Assembly (NCBI GenBank): GCA_028287605.1
Contig: JAQBPI010000201.1
Span: 1 to 11,403, forward strand
From: Chloroflexota bacterium
GTDB taxonomy: Bacteria > Chloroflexota > Dormibacteria > Aeolococcales > Aeolococcaceae
Direction: 5' to 3'
Length of the DNA: 11,403 nt
The notes under the pieces are model-generated. The model did not search any database. It was not told the origin of the DNA and worked only from the letters and a program-made list of their open reading frames with translations. The first letter of the stretch is position 1; each line of letters opens with the position of its first letter. A program made the position numbers and the translations under genes. Shown piece after piece: positions 1-6,435 of the stretch.

Positions 1-296
1 CCGCGGTGCCGCTGGGCGCCGCGACCGCCGCCCTCGAGCCGCTGCGGGCGCGGGCCACCGAGCTGCTGATCACCCGTCCGGTGACGCTTCCGACGCTGCT
101 GGAGCGCAGCGTCGTCGACCCCCTCACCGATGCCGTCGCCGACGGGCTGGAGGTGGCCGCCACCGGGGCGCGCCGGCTGCAGACCGGCAGGCTCAGCAGC
201 TACCTGCTGACCGCCGTCGCCGCCACCGCGCTGCTCGCCCTCGGGGTGACCCTCGCCGCCACCGGGCACCTCCCCGGTGTGGGGGCGTCCCGATGA
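1..296 (+). CDS. nuoL: NADH-quinone oxidoreductase subunit L, C-terminal fragment (5' end outside window)
   Basis: The open frame enters from the left edge and ends with TGA at 294-296. About 97 residues are visible. They end in a lateral, partly amphipathic stretch (VVDPLTDAVADGLEVAA), then an LQTGRLSSY motif, then one last hydrophobic segment. An LQTG-x(3)-Y motif before the final membrane helix is typical of the NuoL C-terminus, after the long lateral helix that braces the other antiporter-like subunits of complex I. The stop overlaps the next start (ATGA), and nuoM-like and nuoN genes follow, which is the usual nuoL-nuoM-nuoN order. The GTG at 6 is internal and not a start. The catalytic antiporter core lies upstream and cannot be judged here. 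Confidence 0.82.
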   Translation, partial: AVPLGAATAALEPLRARATELLITRPVTLPTLLERSVVDPLTDAVADGLEVAATGARRLQTGRLSSYLLTAVAATALLALGVTLAATGHLPGVGASR

Positions 297-1885
297 GCGC
301 CCTCCACCTGCTCCTCGCCGCCGCGGGTGCCCCCGGGGCGACCGGCACCGGCACCGGCGCCGGCACCGGCACCAGCACGGCCGGCGACTTCCCCACCGTC
401 CTGCTCAGCGCGCTGATCTGGACCACGGCGGCCACCATGCTCATCCTCGTGGTGCTGCCCGACCGCACCGACGAGCAGCGCGGCCGCCTCCGGCTCGTCG
501 CCCTGGCCGGCGCCGCGATCCCCCTGCTTCTGGCCACCTTCGGCCTCAACTACCAGATCGGTCAGGACTTCATCGGCGGCACCACCTCGTTCGAGGAGCA
601 GCGCCCGTGGCTGACCGCGCTGCCGCTGGTGAGCAACTACCACCTGGGTGTGGACGGCATCTCGCTGCCCCTGCTGCTGCTCAGCACCCTGCTCTTCGTG
701 ATCGCGATGATCGCCTCCTGGCGGGTGGTCGCCCAGCTCCGTCTCTACCTGATCCTGATGCTGCTGATGGAGACCGGGGTCAACGGCGTGCTCTGCTCGA
801 TGGACTACCTCGTGCTGCTGCTCTTCTGGGGGATGCAGGTCCTCCCGGCCTTCCTGCTCGTCGCCATGGGCGGCGGCGCGCAGCGGATGCGCGCCGCCTG
901 GCGCCAGCTCGGGTTTGCCAGCGTGGGGATGGCGCTGCTGGCGGCCACCGCGCTGCTGCTCGCCGTCAAGGTGAACGCCAGCCCGCCGACCTTCGACTTC
1001 GTCCGTGACAACGCCGTGTCGCTGAGCAGGGGCATCGGCTCCCTCGGCTTCTGGCTCAGCTTCGTGGGCTTCGCCCTGACCCTGCCGGTGGTGCCCGTCC
1101 ACACCTGGGCTCGCGACGCCCTGGCCGAGGCCACCACCCCGGTGGCGGTGCTGCTGCGGGGCACGGTGATGACCCTCGGCGCATACGGCCTGATGCGGGT
1201 CACCCTCACCGCCTTCCCCGACGCCTCCCACCGCTTCGGACTGGTGATGGTGGTGGTGGCGGTGATCACCGCCCTCTGGGGCGCCGTCGCCGCCCTCGGC
1301 CAGGACGACCTCCGGCGGCTGCTCGCCTACGGGGCGGTGGGACAGATGGGCATGGTGCTCCTCGCCATCGCCAGCGCCTCGGCGATCGCCCTCAACGGCG
1401 CCGTCCTCATGCTCGTCGCCGACGGGCTCGCCGGCGCGCTGCTGCTGCTGCTCGCCGGAGCGGTGCAGGACCGCACCCGCACCCGGAGCATCGCCCGCAT
1501 GGGAGGGCTCGCCTGGCAGATGCCCAAGCTCGCCGCCCTCTGGGTGCTCGGGGGCCTGGCGGTGATCGGTCTGCCGTTCCTCGCCTGCTTCGTCGCCGAG
1601 CTCATGATCTTCACCGGCAGCTTCCCGGTGCACCGGGCGGCCACCGTCATCGTGATGGCGGGGACGCTGATCACCACCGGCTACGTGCTCTGGACGATGC
1701 AGCGGGTGTTCTTCGGCCCCAGCCGCGAGGCGTTCGCCCGGCTCAGGGACGCGACCACCCTGGAGCTGGCCTACCTCCTGCCGCTGGCCATCGCGGTGGT
1801 CATCCTCGGCCTGCTGCCCGGCCGCGTCCTCCCCGTGATCAACAACGGCGTGCAGTCGGTCGTCGCACGCTTCACCGGAGGCTGA
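293..1885 (+). CDS. nuoM: NuoM-like antiporter subunit of complex I, with most proton-channel residues substituted
   Basis: This 530-residue polytopic membrane protein sits between nuoL and nuoN and starts with an ATGA overlap. Family landmarks are recognisable: the YHLGVDGISLPLLLLS segment, VPVHTWARDA (usually PxHxWLPDAH), LRRLLAYGAVGQMG and LPFLACFVAELMIF. NuoM proteins form one of the proton-translocating antiporter-like modules. Aligned by eye with E. coli NuoM, the essential TM5 Glu144 is Gly180, Lys234 is Thr263, Lys265 is Thr294, the His of the SHMG motif is Gln351 and the His of the HG motif is Asp377. Only Glu407 is kept, as Glu436. Apart from the TM5 site, the offset between the two numberings is constant at 29, which supports the alignment. 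The frame is intact and codon use matches the neighbours, so it is not a pseudogene by appearance. The N-terminus has a Gly/Thr-rich extension of about 30 residues before the first helix. I infer a structural or altered-coupling role. Confidence 0.85.
   Translation: MSALHLLLAAAGAPGATGTGTGAGTGTSTAGDFPTVLLSALIWTTAATMLILVVLPDRTDEQRGRLRLVALAGAAIPLLLATFGLNYQIGQDFIGGTTSFEEQRPWLTALPLVSNYHLGVDGISLPLLLLSTLLFVIAMIASWRVVAQLRLYLILMLLMETGVNGVLCSMDYLVLLLFWGMQVLPAFLLVAMGGGAQRMRAAWRQLGFASVGMALLAATALLLAVKVNASPPTFDFVRDNAVSLSRGIGSLGFWLSFVGFALTLPVVPVHTWARDALAEATTPVAVLLRGTVMTLGAYGLMRVTLTAFPDASHRFGLVMVVVAVITALWGAVAALGQDDLRRLLAYGAVGQMGMVLLAIASASAIALNGAVLMLVADGLAGALLLLLAGAVQDRTRTRSIARMGGLAWQMPKLAALWVLGGLAVIGLPFLACFVAELMIFTGSFPVHRAATVIVMAGTLITTGYVLWTMQRVFFGPSREAFARLRDATTLELAYLLPLAIAVVILGLLPGRVLPVINNGVQSVVARFTGG
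341..376 (+). repeat. Six imperfect ACCGGC hexanucleotide units inside nuoM
   Basis: Six consecutive 6-base units (ACCGGC x3, GCCGGC, ACCGGC, ACCAGC) encode an alternating Thr-Gly run at residues 17-28 of the NuoM-like protein. Because the unit is a multiple of three, gain or loss of units would change length without changing frame. The run lies in an N-terminal extension, ahead of the first usual NuoM helix. Confidence 0.8.
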
Positions 1886-1887
1886 CG

Positions 1888-3339
1888 GTGCACGGATCGT
1901 CGCTGCGCCTCGCCGTCGACCTCGTCCCCGAGGGCATCCTGCTGCTCGGCGCCCTGCTGCTCGGCAGCCTGGCGCTGGGCCGGGCGGCCCGGCCCCGGCC
2001 GGTGCAGCTGCTCACCATCGTGGTGCTGCTCGCGGCCGGTGGGGTCCAGCTCCTCTTCCTCGTGGGGATGCCCGACGCCGGCTACCGCGCCTACTCCGAC
2101 GGGCTGGTGGTGGACCGCTACACCACCTTCCTGGTGCCGGTGATGTGCGTGCTGGCGCTGCTCGCCGTGGCCACCTCGGGGCCGCTGCTCCCGCGCATCG
2201 CCACCCACGTCGCCGAGTACCACGCGCTCGTCCTGCTCGCGGTGCTGGGCGGCTCGCTGCTGGTCGCGGCGCGCGAGATGGCGGCGCTCTGGGTGGCGCT
2301 GGAGCTGCTCTCGGTCTGCCTCGCCCTGCTGGTGGCGATGGTCAAGACCGACCGCCGCGGCAGCGAGGCGGCGGTCAAGCAGCTGGTGATCGGTGCCGCC
2401 GCCAGCGCCATCCTCCTCTACGGGTTCGCGCTGCTCTACGGCGCCGGCGGCAGCACGGTGCTCGTCGACGTGGCCAGCAACGTCCGCCACGGCTCCCCGG
2501 CGGCGGCGCTGGGCATGGGTCTGGTGGTGTGCGCGCTGCTCACCAAGCTGGGCGCCGTGCCCTTCCACCAGTGGCTGCCCGACACCCTCCGGGGAGCACC
2601 CGCCCCGGTGGCCGCGCTGACCCTGGGGGTGGGCGCGACCGCGGTGGCGGGCTCGCTGGCGCGGGTGGTGGTCACCACGTTCGTCGAGCTCGCCGCGAGC
2701 TGGACCGCGCTGGTGGCGCTGGTGGCGGCGGTCAGCCTGCTCTACGGCAACCTCGCCGCCCTCACCCAGGTCAGCGTGCGCCGGCTGATCGGCCTGCTGG
2801 CGGTGGGGCAGTCCGGGTTCCTGCTGCTCGGGCTGCTGGGCTCCGCTCCCAGTCAGAAGGGGGTCGCCGCGCTGATCTTCGCCCTCGCCACCGGCGGGGT
2901 CACCGTCGCCGGGATGTTCGCGGTGCTGGCCGCGATCGACGGCGCCGTCGGCGACGACCTCGACAGCCTCCGCGGTCTCGGCCGGCGCAGCCCGCTGGCC
3001 GCCGCCATGCTCGGCCTCGGCGTGGTGTCGCTGGTGGGCGTGCCCCCGCTGATCGGCTTCTTCGCCAAGCTCTTCCTGCTCGAGTCGGCGCTGCTCGCGG
3101 GCTACGCGTGGCTGGTGCTGCTCGCCCTGGTGACGTCGGTGATCGGTGCGGTCGCGGCAGCGCGGCTCCTGCGGCTCATGTTCGTCGACCTGCCCGACGA
3201 GGGCGAGGCGCCGGTGCCCTCCGCCGGGGGAGCGGTGCGCATCGCCATCGGCTTCTGCGCTCTCGTCACCGTGCTCCTCGGCGCCGCCGCCCAGCCCCTC
3301 TTCAACCTCGCCTCAGGTGGCGCCGGATCGATCCACTGA
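1888..3339 (+). CDS. nuoN: NADH-quinone oxidoreductase subunit N
   Basis: This is a 483-residue polytopic membrane protein, the third antiporter-like subunit of complex I, moving protons during quinone reduction. It starts at GTG 1888, two bases after the nuoM stop, with a GGAGG Shine-Dalgarno at 1877-1881. Landmarks are WVALELLSVCLALLVA (TM5 Glu139, equivalent to E. coli Glu133), TKLGAVPFHQWLPDTLRGAPAPV (Lys220, equivalent to Lys217) and GVPPLIGFFAKLFLLE (Lys394, equivalent to Lys395). The TM8 lysine of E. coli (Lys247) aligns with Ala250, and the usual KRxLAYSSIxH segment reads RRLIGLLAVGQ. The length is normal for the family. It is therefore a better-preserved channel than the NuoM-like neighbour, though still divergent. 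The identification is firm from position and motifs. Whether the TM8 change affects pumping is inference. Confidence 0.92.
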   Translation: MHGSSLRLAVDLVPEGILLLGALLLGSLALGRAARPRPVQLLTIVVLLAAGGVQLLFLVGMPDAGYRAYSDGLVVDRYTTFLVPVMCVLALLAVATSGPLLPRIATHVAEYHALVLLAVLGGSLLVAAREMAALWVALELLSVCLALLVAMVKTDRRGSEAAVKQLVIGAAASAILLYGFALLYGAGGSTVLVDVASNVRHGSPAAALGMGLVVCALLTKLGAVPFHQWLPDTLRGAPAPVAALTLGVGATAVAGSLARVVVTTFVELAASWTALVALVAAVSLLYGNLAALTQVSVRRLIGLLAVGQSGFLLLGLLGSAPSQKGVAALIFALATGGVTVAGMFAVLAAIDGAVGDDLDSLRGLGRRSPLAAAMLGLGVVSLVGVPPLIGFFAKLFLLESALLAGYAWLVLLALVTSVIGAVAAARLLRLMFVDLPDEGEAPVPSAGGAVRIAIGFCALVTVLLGAAAQPLFNLASGGAGSIH

Positions 3340-4202
3340 GCCGGGCCGCTCCCCATCCACTGCTGCGTGGTGGCCTGCGCCTCACCACCTCGCTGGCACG
3401 CGCCCTCGGGCCCGTCCGCTACACGGTCGCCGACGCCGCCGGGCTCTGCGCCTGGGCCTCGGGACGCGAACGCCGCCGGCGGGCCGCCGCCAACCACCGC
3501 CGGTTCGACCCCCGCATCGGCGAGCGCGAGGCGCGGCGCCGCGCCCGCCAGTCGTTCCGCGAGTACGGGCGGACCATCGTCGACTTCCTCTGGGCGATCC
3601 GGCTCGACGGCGGGACGGTGACGCGCTGTTCCCGGGTGCTCGGCATCGACCACGTCGTGTCGCTTCGTGAGCAGGGTCGGGGCGGCATCCTGGTGCTCGG
3701 CCACTTCGGCAACTGGGACATGGCCGCGAGCGTGGCGCTGGCCTACGGGGTGCCGCTGACCACGGTGATGGCGCCGGTGGGCCCGCCGGTGATCTCCGAC
3801 CTGGTCGTGTGGGCGCGCGAGGGCAACCAGCTGGAGGTGTTCACCCCCGAGAGCGCCGCCCGCGGCCTGCTCCGCGCCCTGCGCCAGGGGCGCTTCGTCT
3901 GCCTGCTCTGCGACATCCCCGGCGGCGGCCCGACCGTGGTGGTCGACTACTGCGGCGGGCCGGTGGTCTTCACCGCCGCCCCCGCCTGGCTGGCCCGGGT
4001 CTCGGGCGCGCCGCTGCTCCCCGTCGACTGCCGGAGAGCGGAGGGCGGCTACGAGATCGAGGTGCACGCCCCGATCACCGCGGAGCCGGGCGAGGACGAC
4101 GCCGGCGTGATGCAGCGGGTGGCGGCCATCCTCGAGCCCGCGGTGCGCCGCCACCCGGAGCAGTGGTACCCGTTCGGGGCGGTCTATGCCGACCTCGAGT
4201 GA
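3336..4202 (+). CDS. LpxL/PatA-family lysophospholipid (or glycolipid) acyltransferase; start uncertain
   Basis: The frame encodes about 288 residues with the LpxL/HtrB-type acyltransferase signature GHFGNWD (HX4D, His123 to Asp128, counted from CTG 3336), then PVGPPVISDLVVWAREGNQLEVF, a GRFVCLLCDIPGGG segment and a closing HPEQWYPF, all typical of the family. These enzymes move an acyl chain from acyl-ACP or acyl-CoA to a lipid or glycolipid at the cytoplasmic membrane face. The basic, weakly hydrophobic N-terminus (LLRGGLRLTTSLARAL) looks native. No ATG, GTG or TTG occurs in frame before about 3615, which would delete the HX4D approach region. I therefore place the start at CTG 3336, whose CTGA overlaps the nuoN stop. 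CTG 3360, 3363 and 3375 are alternatives. A GT4 glycosyltransferase follows, an order like mycobacterial patA-pimA. The acceptor lipid is unknown. Confidence 0.8.
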   Translation: MSRAAPHPLLRGGLRLTTSLARALGPVRYTVADAAGLCAWASGRERRRRAAANHRRFDPRIGEREARRRARQSFREYGRTIVDFLWAIRLDGGTVTRCSRVLGIDHVVSLREQGRGGILVLGHFGNWDMAASVALAYGVPLTTVMAPVGPPVISDLVVWAREGNQLEVFTPESAARGLLRALRQGRFVCLLCDIPGGGPTVVVDYCGGPVVFTAAPAWLARVSGAPLLPVDCRRAEGGYEIEVHAPITAEPGEDDAGVMQRVAAILEPAVRRHPEQWYPFGAVYADLE

Positions 4203-4215
4203 GGGCCGCTTCGGG

Positions 4216-4341
4216 ATGAACGAATCGTCTGGTGCGTCCGGACCCGCCCACGGGACGCTGGAGTATCCTCGCTGGGGGATGATCGTCGCCCTCTCGTCCC
4301 CGACCCTCGGCGCCGCGCCGCGGTCGGAACACGCCGGGTGA
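4216..4341 (+). CDS. Possible mini-ORF (41 or 20 codons) overlapping the glycosyltransferase start
   Basis: In the 135-base gap before the glycosyltransferase a frame opens at ATG 4216 and has a second in-frame ATG at 4279. It ends with TGA 4339-4341, which overlaps the glycosyltransferase GTG 4338 as GTGA. The short version reads MIVALSSPTLGAAPRSEHAG. A TATCCT hexamer at 4264-4269 lies 9 bases before ATG 4279, so transcripts from it could begin almost at that codon. The role could be translational coupling or a leader peptide. I recognise no family. A GTGA overlap is easy to obtain by chance in this composition, so confidence is low. Confidence 0.25.
   Translation: MNESSGASGPAHGTLEYPRWGMIVALSSPTLGAAPRSEHAG
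4264..4269 (+). promoter_or_regulatory. Possible -10 box (TATCCT) for the glycosyltransferase operon
   Basis: TATCCT fits the TAnnnT core of a primary-sigma -10 element in an otherwise very GC-rich gap. No convincing TTGACA-like -35 lies 16-18 bases upstream. The predicted transcript start would fall near 4276-4279, next to ATG 4279. Confidence 0.25.
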
Positions 4342-5471
4342 CCGCTCCGGGGATGCGGGTGGCCTGGTTCGGCCATGCCGAGGGGCGCCGCGCCGACGGG
4401 CTGTCGACCTACAGCCGCGAGCAGGTCGGGGCGCTCGCCGCCCGCGGGCTCGAGGTCCGCTTCTTCTCCCACGACATCGACGGCGACGTCGTGCCGGTGC
4501 CGTCGGTGCGGCTGCGGGCGGTGCGGGTGAAGACGCTGACGGTGTCGCTGCCCGGGTCTCGCGAGCGCATCGGCGAGGTGCTCGCCGACCTCCGTCCCGA
4601 CATCGTGCACTGCTCCTGGAGCTTCTCCACCCTCGACGGCGAGATCGCCCGGATGGCGCACGCCGCCGGGGCCTCCACGGTGGCCACCTTCCACCTGCCC
4701 TATGCTGCCCCCCGCAGCGCCCGGGGCAGGGTGCTCCGCGGCCTCTACCGCTGGCACGTCCGCAACCTCTCCGCCTACGACCACTGCGTCGCCCTCAGCG
4801 AGGACCAGCGGCAGCTCATCACCGCCGCGGGCTTCCCCGCCGACCGGGTCACGGTGGTCCACAACGCCGTGGACACCGATGCCATCAGCGCCGGCGAGTC
4901 CGACCTGCGGCGCCGGCTCGGCGCCGCCTTCGTGGTCGCCTATATGGGGCGTCTCGACCCCGAGAAGCGCATCCCCGCCCTGGTCCGCTCCTTCCTCGAC
5001 CTGGGCTGGCCCGACGACCACGTGCTGGTCATCGCCGGCGGCGGCGTCCACCTCCGGCGGCTGCGCCGGATGGTCGGCGACCGGCCGAACGTGCGCATCC
5101 TCGGGGTGGTCACCGACCCGGCGCTGCGCCTCGAGCTGCTGCGCGCCGCCGACGTCTACGTGCTGCCCTCGACCGCCGAGGGGCTGGCCCTGAGCATGCT
5201 CGAGGCGATGGCCGCGGGGTGTGCGGTGGTCGCCACCGAGGCGGGCGAGGACGGCCCCGCCCTCGGCGACGCCGGCATCCGTCTCCCCGTGTCCCCGCTC
5301 GAGCCCCACCTCGGCAATGCGCTGCGCCGGCTGCGTGACGATCCCGGGCTGCGCGCGGAGCTGGGGGCCCTGGCCCGCGCCCGGGTGCTGGAGCACTACG
5401 CGCTGAGCACCGGTGTCGACCGGCTCGTCGACCTCTACACCCGGTTGCGGGCCGCCCGGGTGGCGGCATGA
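4338..5471 (+). CDS. GT4-family glycosyltransferase
   Basis: This 377-residue, two-domain GT-B enzyme is soluble or peripheral to the membrane. The N-terminal Rossmann half begins MRVAWFGHAEG and has a Gly-rich loop (DGLSTYSREQ) as in retaining GT4 enzymes. A linker HNAVDTDAIS leads to the nucleotide-sugar half, with YMGRLDPEKR (Arg205, Lys210) and the EX7E motif STAEGLALSMLEAMAAG (Glu281 and Glu289). These are the phosphate- and sugar-contacting residues of the family. The start is GTG 4338. ATG 4353 (residue 6) is an equally good choice, and neither has a strong Shine-Dalgarno. The stop overlaps an ATG at 5468 (ATGA). The acyltransferase upstream suggests a lipid acceptor, as in PimA/PimB-type mannosyltransferases or diacylglycerol glycosyltransferases. 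Donor and acceptor are not readable from sequence. Confidence 0.9.
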   Translation: MTAPGMRVAWFGHAEGRRADGLSTYSREQVGALAARGLEVRFFSHDIDGDVVPVPSVRLRAVRVKTLTVSLPGSRERIGEVLADLRPDIVHCSWSFSTLDGEIARMAHAAGASTVATFHLPYAAPRSARGRVLRGLYRWHVRNLSAYDHCVALSEDQRQLITAAGFPADRVTVVHNAVDTDAISAGESDLRRRLGAAFVVAYMGRLDPEKRIPALVRSFLDLGWPDDHVLVIAGGGVHLRRLRRMVGDRPNVRILGVVTDPALRLELLRAADVYVLPSTAEGLALSMLEAMAAGCAVVATEAGEDGPALGDAGIRLPVSPLEPHLGNALRRLRDDPGLRAELGALARARVLEHYALSTGVDRLVDLYTRLRAARVAA

Positions 5472-5554
5472 GCGTGCTCATCAGAGCGGGAGGGGTGAGC
5501 GCAGGCGGCTCCGCCGCCGTGGCGAGGGGGGGGACACCCCCCCTGAGGAATTGA
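5468..5554 (+). CDS. Possible 28-codon ORF bridging the glycosyltransferase and degV, or a displaced degV N-terminus
   Basis: ATG 5468 overlaps the glycosyltransferase stop as ATGA. This is created by a GCA alanine codon, unusual in this composition. The frame crosses a G8 and a C7 tract and ends at TGA 5552-5554, which overlaps the proposed degV TTG start as TTGA. It reads MSVLIRAGGVSAGGSAAVA and then enters the G tract. Adding one base in either tract, or -1 slippage, would fuse it to degV. It may be a coupling peptide or the real N-terminus of DegV. Confidence 0.35.
   Translation: MSVLIRAGGVSAGGSAAVARGGTPPLRN
5525..5544 (+). repeat. Perfect 8-bp G/C hairpin with homopolymer arms ahead of degV
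   Basis: A G8 tract (5526-5533), then ACA, then a C7 tract (5537-5543), flanked by A 5525 and T 5544, form an inverted repeat with an 8-bp stem and a 4-base loop. It ends 6 bases before TTG 5551. No T-run follows, so it does not look like an intrinsic terminator. Homopolymers of this length are prone to slippage and also to sequencing error. Confidence 0.75.
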
Positions 5555-6435
5555 GCTCCCTGCGCCGGCGCTGCGCCCTGGTGGTGGACAGCGGCGCGGT
5601 GATCGCGTCGATGCCCGAGCAGGGCGTCCACGTGGTGCCGCTGCGCATCGTCTTCGGCGACCACGCCTTCCAGGACGGCGTCGACATGACCTCCGACGAG
5701 TTCTACGCGCGCCTGGCCGCGGGGGAGACGCCGACGACCTCGACCCCCAGCCCGGGCGAGTACCTCGAGGCCTTCCGGGCGGCGGACGCCGACCACGTCG
5801 TCTGCCTGACCATCCCGGCCTCGCTGAGCGCGATGCACGACTCCGCCACCCTCGCCGCCCGGCTGCTCGCCGACGAGCGGCCGGGGTGCAGCATCGAGGT
5901 CATCGACTCCGGCAACGCCGCCGCCGGGCACGGCCTGGTCGCCCGGGCCGCCGCCTTCCTCTGCGCCGCCGGGGAGCCCTCCGAGGCGGTGCGCGAGCGG
6001 GTGCTCCAGGCGGGGAGGGAGGTGCGGATGTACGGCACCCTCAGCACCCTCCAGCACCTCGCCCGCAGCGGCCGGGTCCCGTCCATCGCGGCGGGCATCT
6101 CCGACCTCGTCGGGGTGCGGCCGATCTTCGAGCTCCGCGACGGCCAGGCCCGCCGCGCCGCCCTGGTGCGGGGCAGGCGCGGGATGCTTCGCACCTTCCA
6201 GCGTCTCGCCGTGGAGCAGCTCGGCGAGAGCCGCGCGCCGGTGTGGCTGCTGGTGGTCCACGCCGCCGCCGCCGAGGCCGCCGCCCTGCTCCGCGACGCG
6301 CTCCACCAGGTGCTTCCCGTGGGCCGCAGCGAGGTGGCCTCTCTCACCCCGGTGATGGGCGCCTACACCGGACCGGGGATGACCGGGTTCGCGGCGATGC
6401 CGCTGCGTGGCCTGGAGGCGCAGGGCGTCCCCTGA
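5551..6435 (+). CDS. DegV family protein (fatty-acid-binding, FakB-like)
   Basis: The protein has about 294 residues from TTG 5551, close to the family norm of about 280. Motifs in order are ALVVDSG near the N-terminus (usually TDSTxD), VVPLRIVFGD, TPTTSTPSPGEYLEAF, VVCLTIPASLSAMHDSA, IEVIDSGNAAAGHG, TLSTLQHLARSGRV and MGAYTGPG near the C-terminus. DegV/FakB proteins hold a fatty acid for phosphorylation by a FakA-type kinase or for transfer. The conserved His in the last motif (THTGPG or AHxGPG in most members) is Tyr272 here. TTG 5551 is the first usable start in frame. A GAGGAA lies only about 2 bases before it, which is too close for a normal ribosome site, so translation is probably coupled to the preceding short frame. 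The stop overlaps the next ATG as TGATG. Acyl-handling neighbours fit the family role. No FakA kinase is in the window. Confidence 0.9.
   Translation: MSSLRRRCALVVDSGAVIASMPEQGVHVVPLRIVFGDHAFQDGVDMTSDEFYARLAAGETPTTSTPSPGEYLEAFRAADADHVVCLTIPASLSAMHDSATLAARLLADERPGCSIEVIDSGNAAAGHGLVARAAAFLCAAGEPSEAVRERVLQAGREVRMYGTLSTLQHLARSGRVPSIAAGISDLVGVRPIFELRDGQARRAALVRGRRGMLRTFQRLAVEQLGESRAPVWLLVVHAAAAEAAALLRDALHQVLPVGRSEVASLTPVMGAYTGPGMTGFAAMPLRGLEAQGVP

Noticed and set aside
293..1885. nuoM as a decaying pseudogene
   Set aside because: The frame is intact over 530 codons, helices and loops are preserved, and third-position GC matches the neighbours. Loss of only the channel residues points to selection for a changed role.
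2145..3335. Possible N-terminal extension of the acyltransferase fused through nuoN
   Set aside because: The frame is open, but the translation inside nuoN is Arg/Gly/Pro-rich shadow. Family similarity begins only after about 3345.
3102..5396. 764-codon open frame on the - strand
   Set aside because: It lies opposite four well-supported genes, has low-complexity His/Gly/Glu/Arg-rich translation and no recognisable domain. It is a shadow of GC-biased codon positions.
5525..5544. Intrinsic terminator between the glycosyltransferase and degV
   Set aside because: The hairpin is strong but is followed by TGAGGAATTG and not a T-run, and the genes are otherwise overlapped or coupled.
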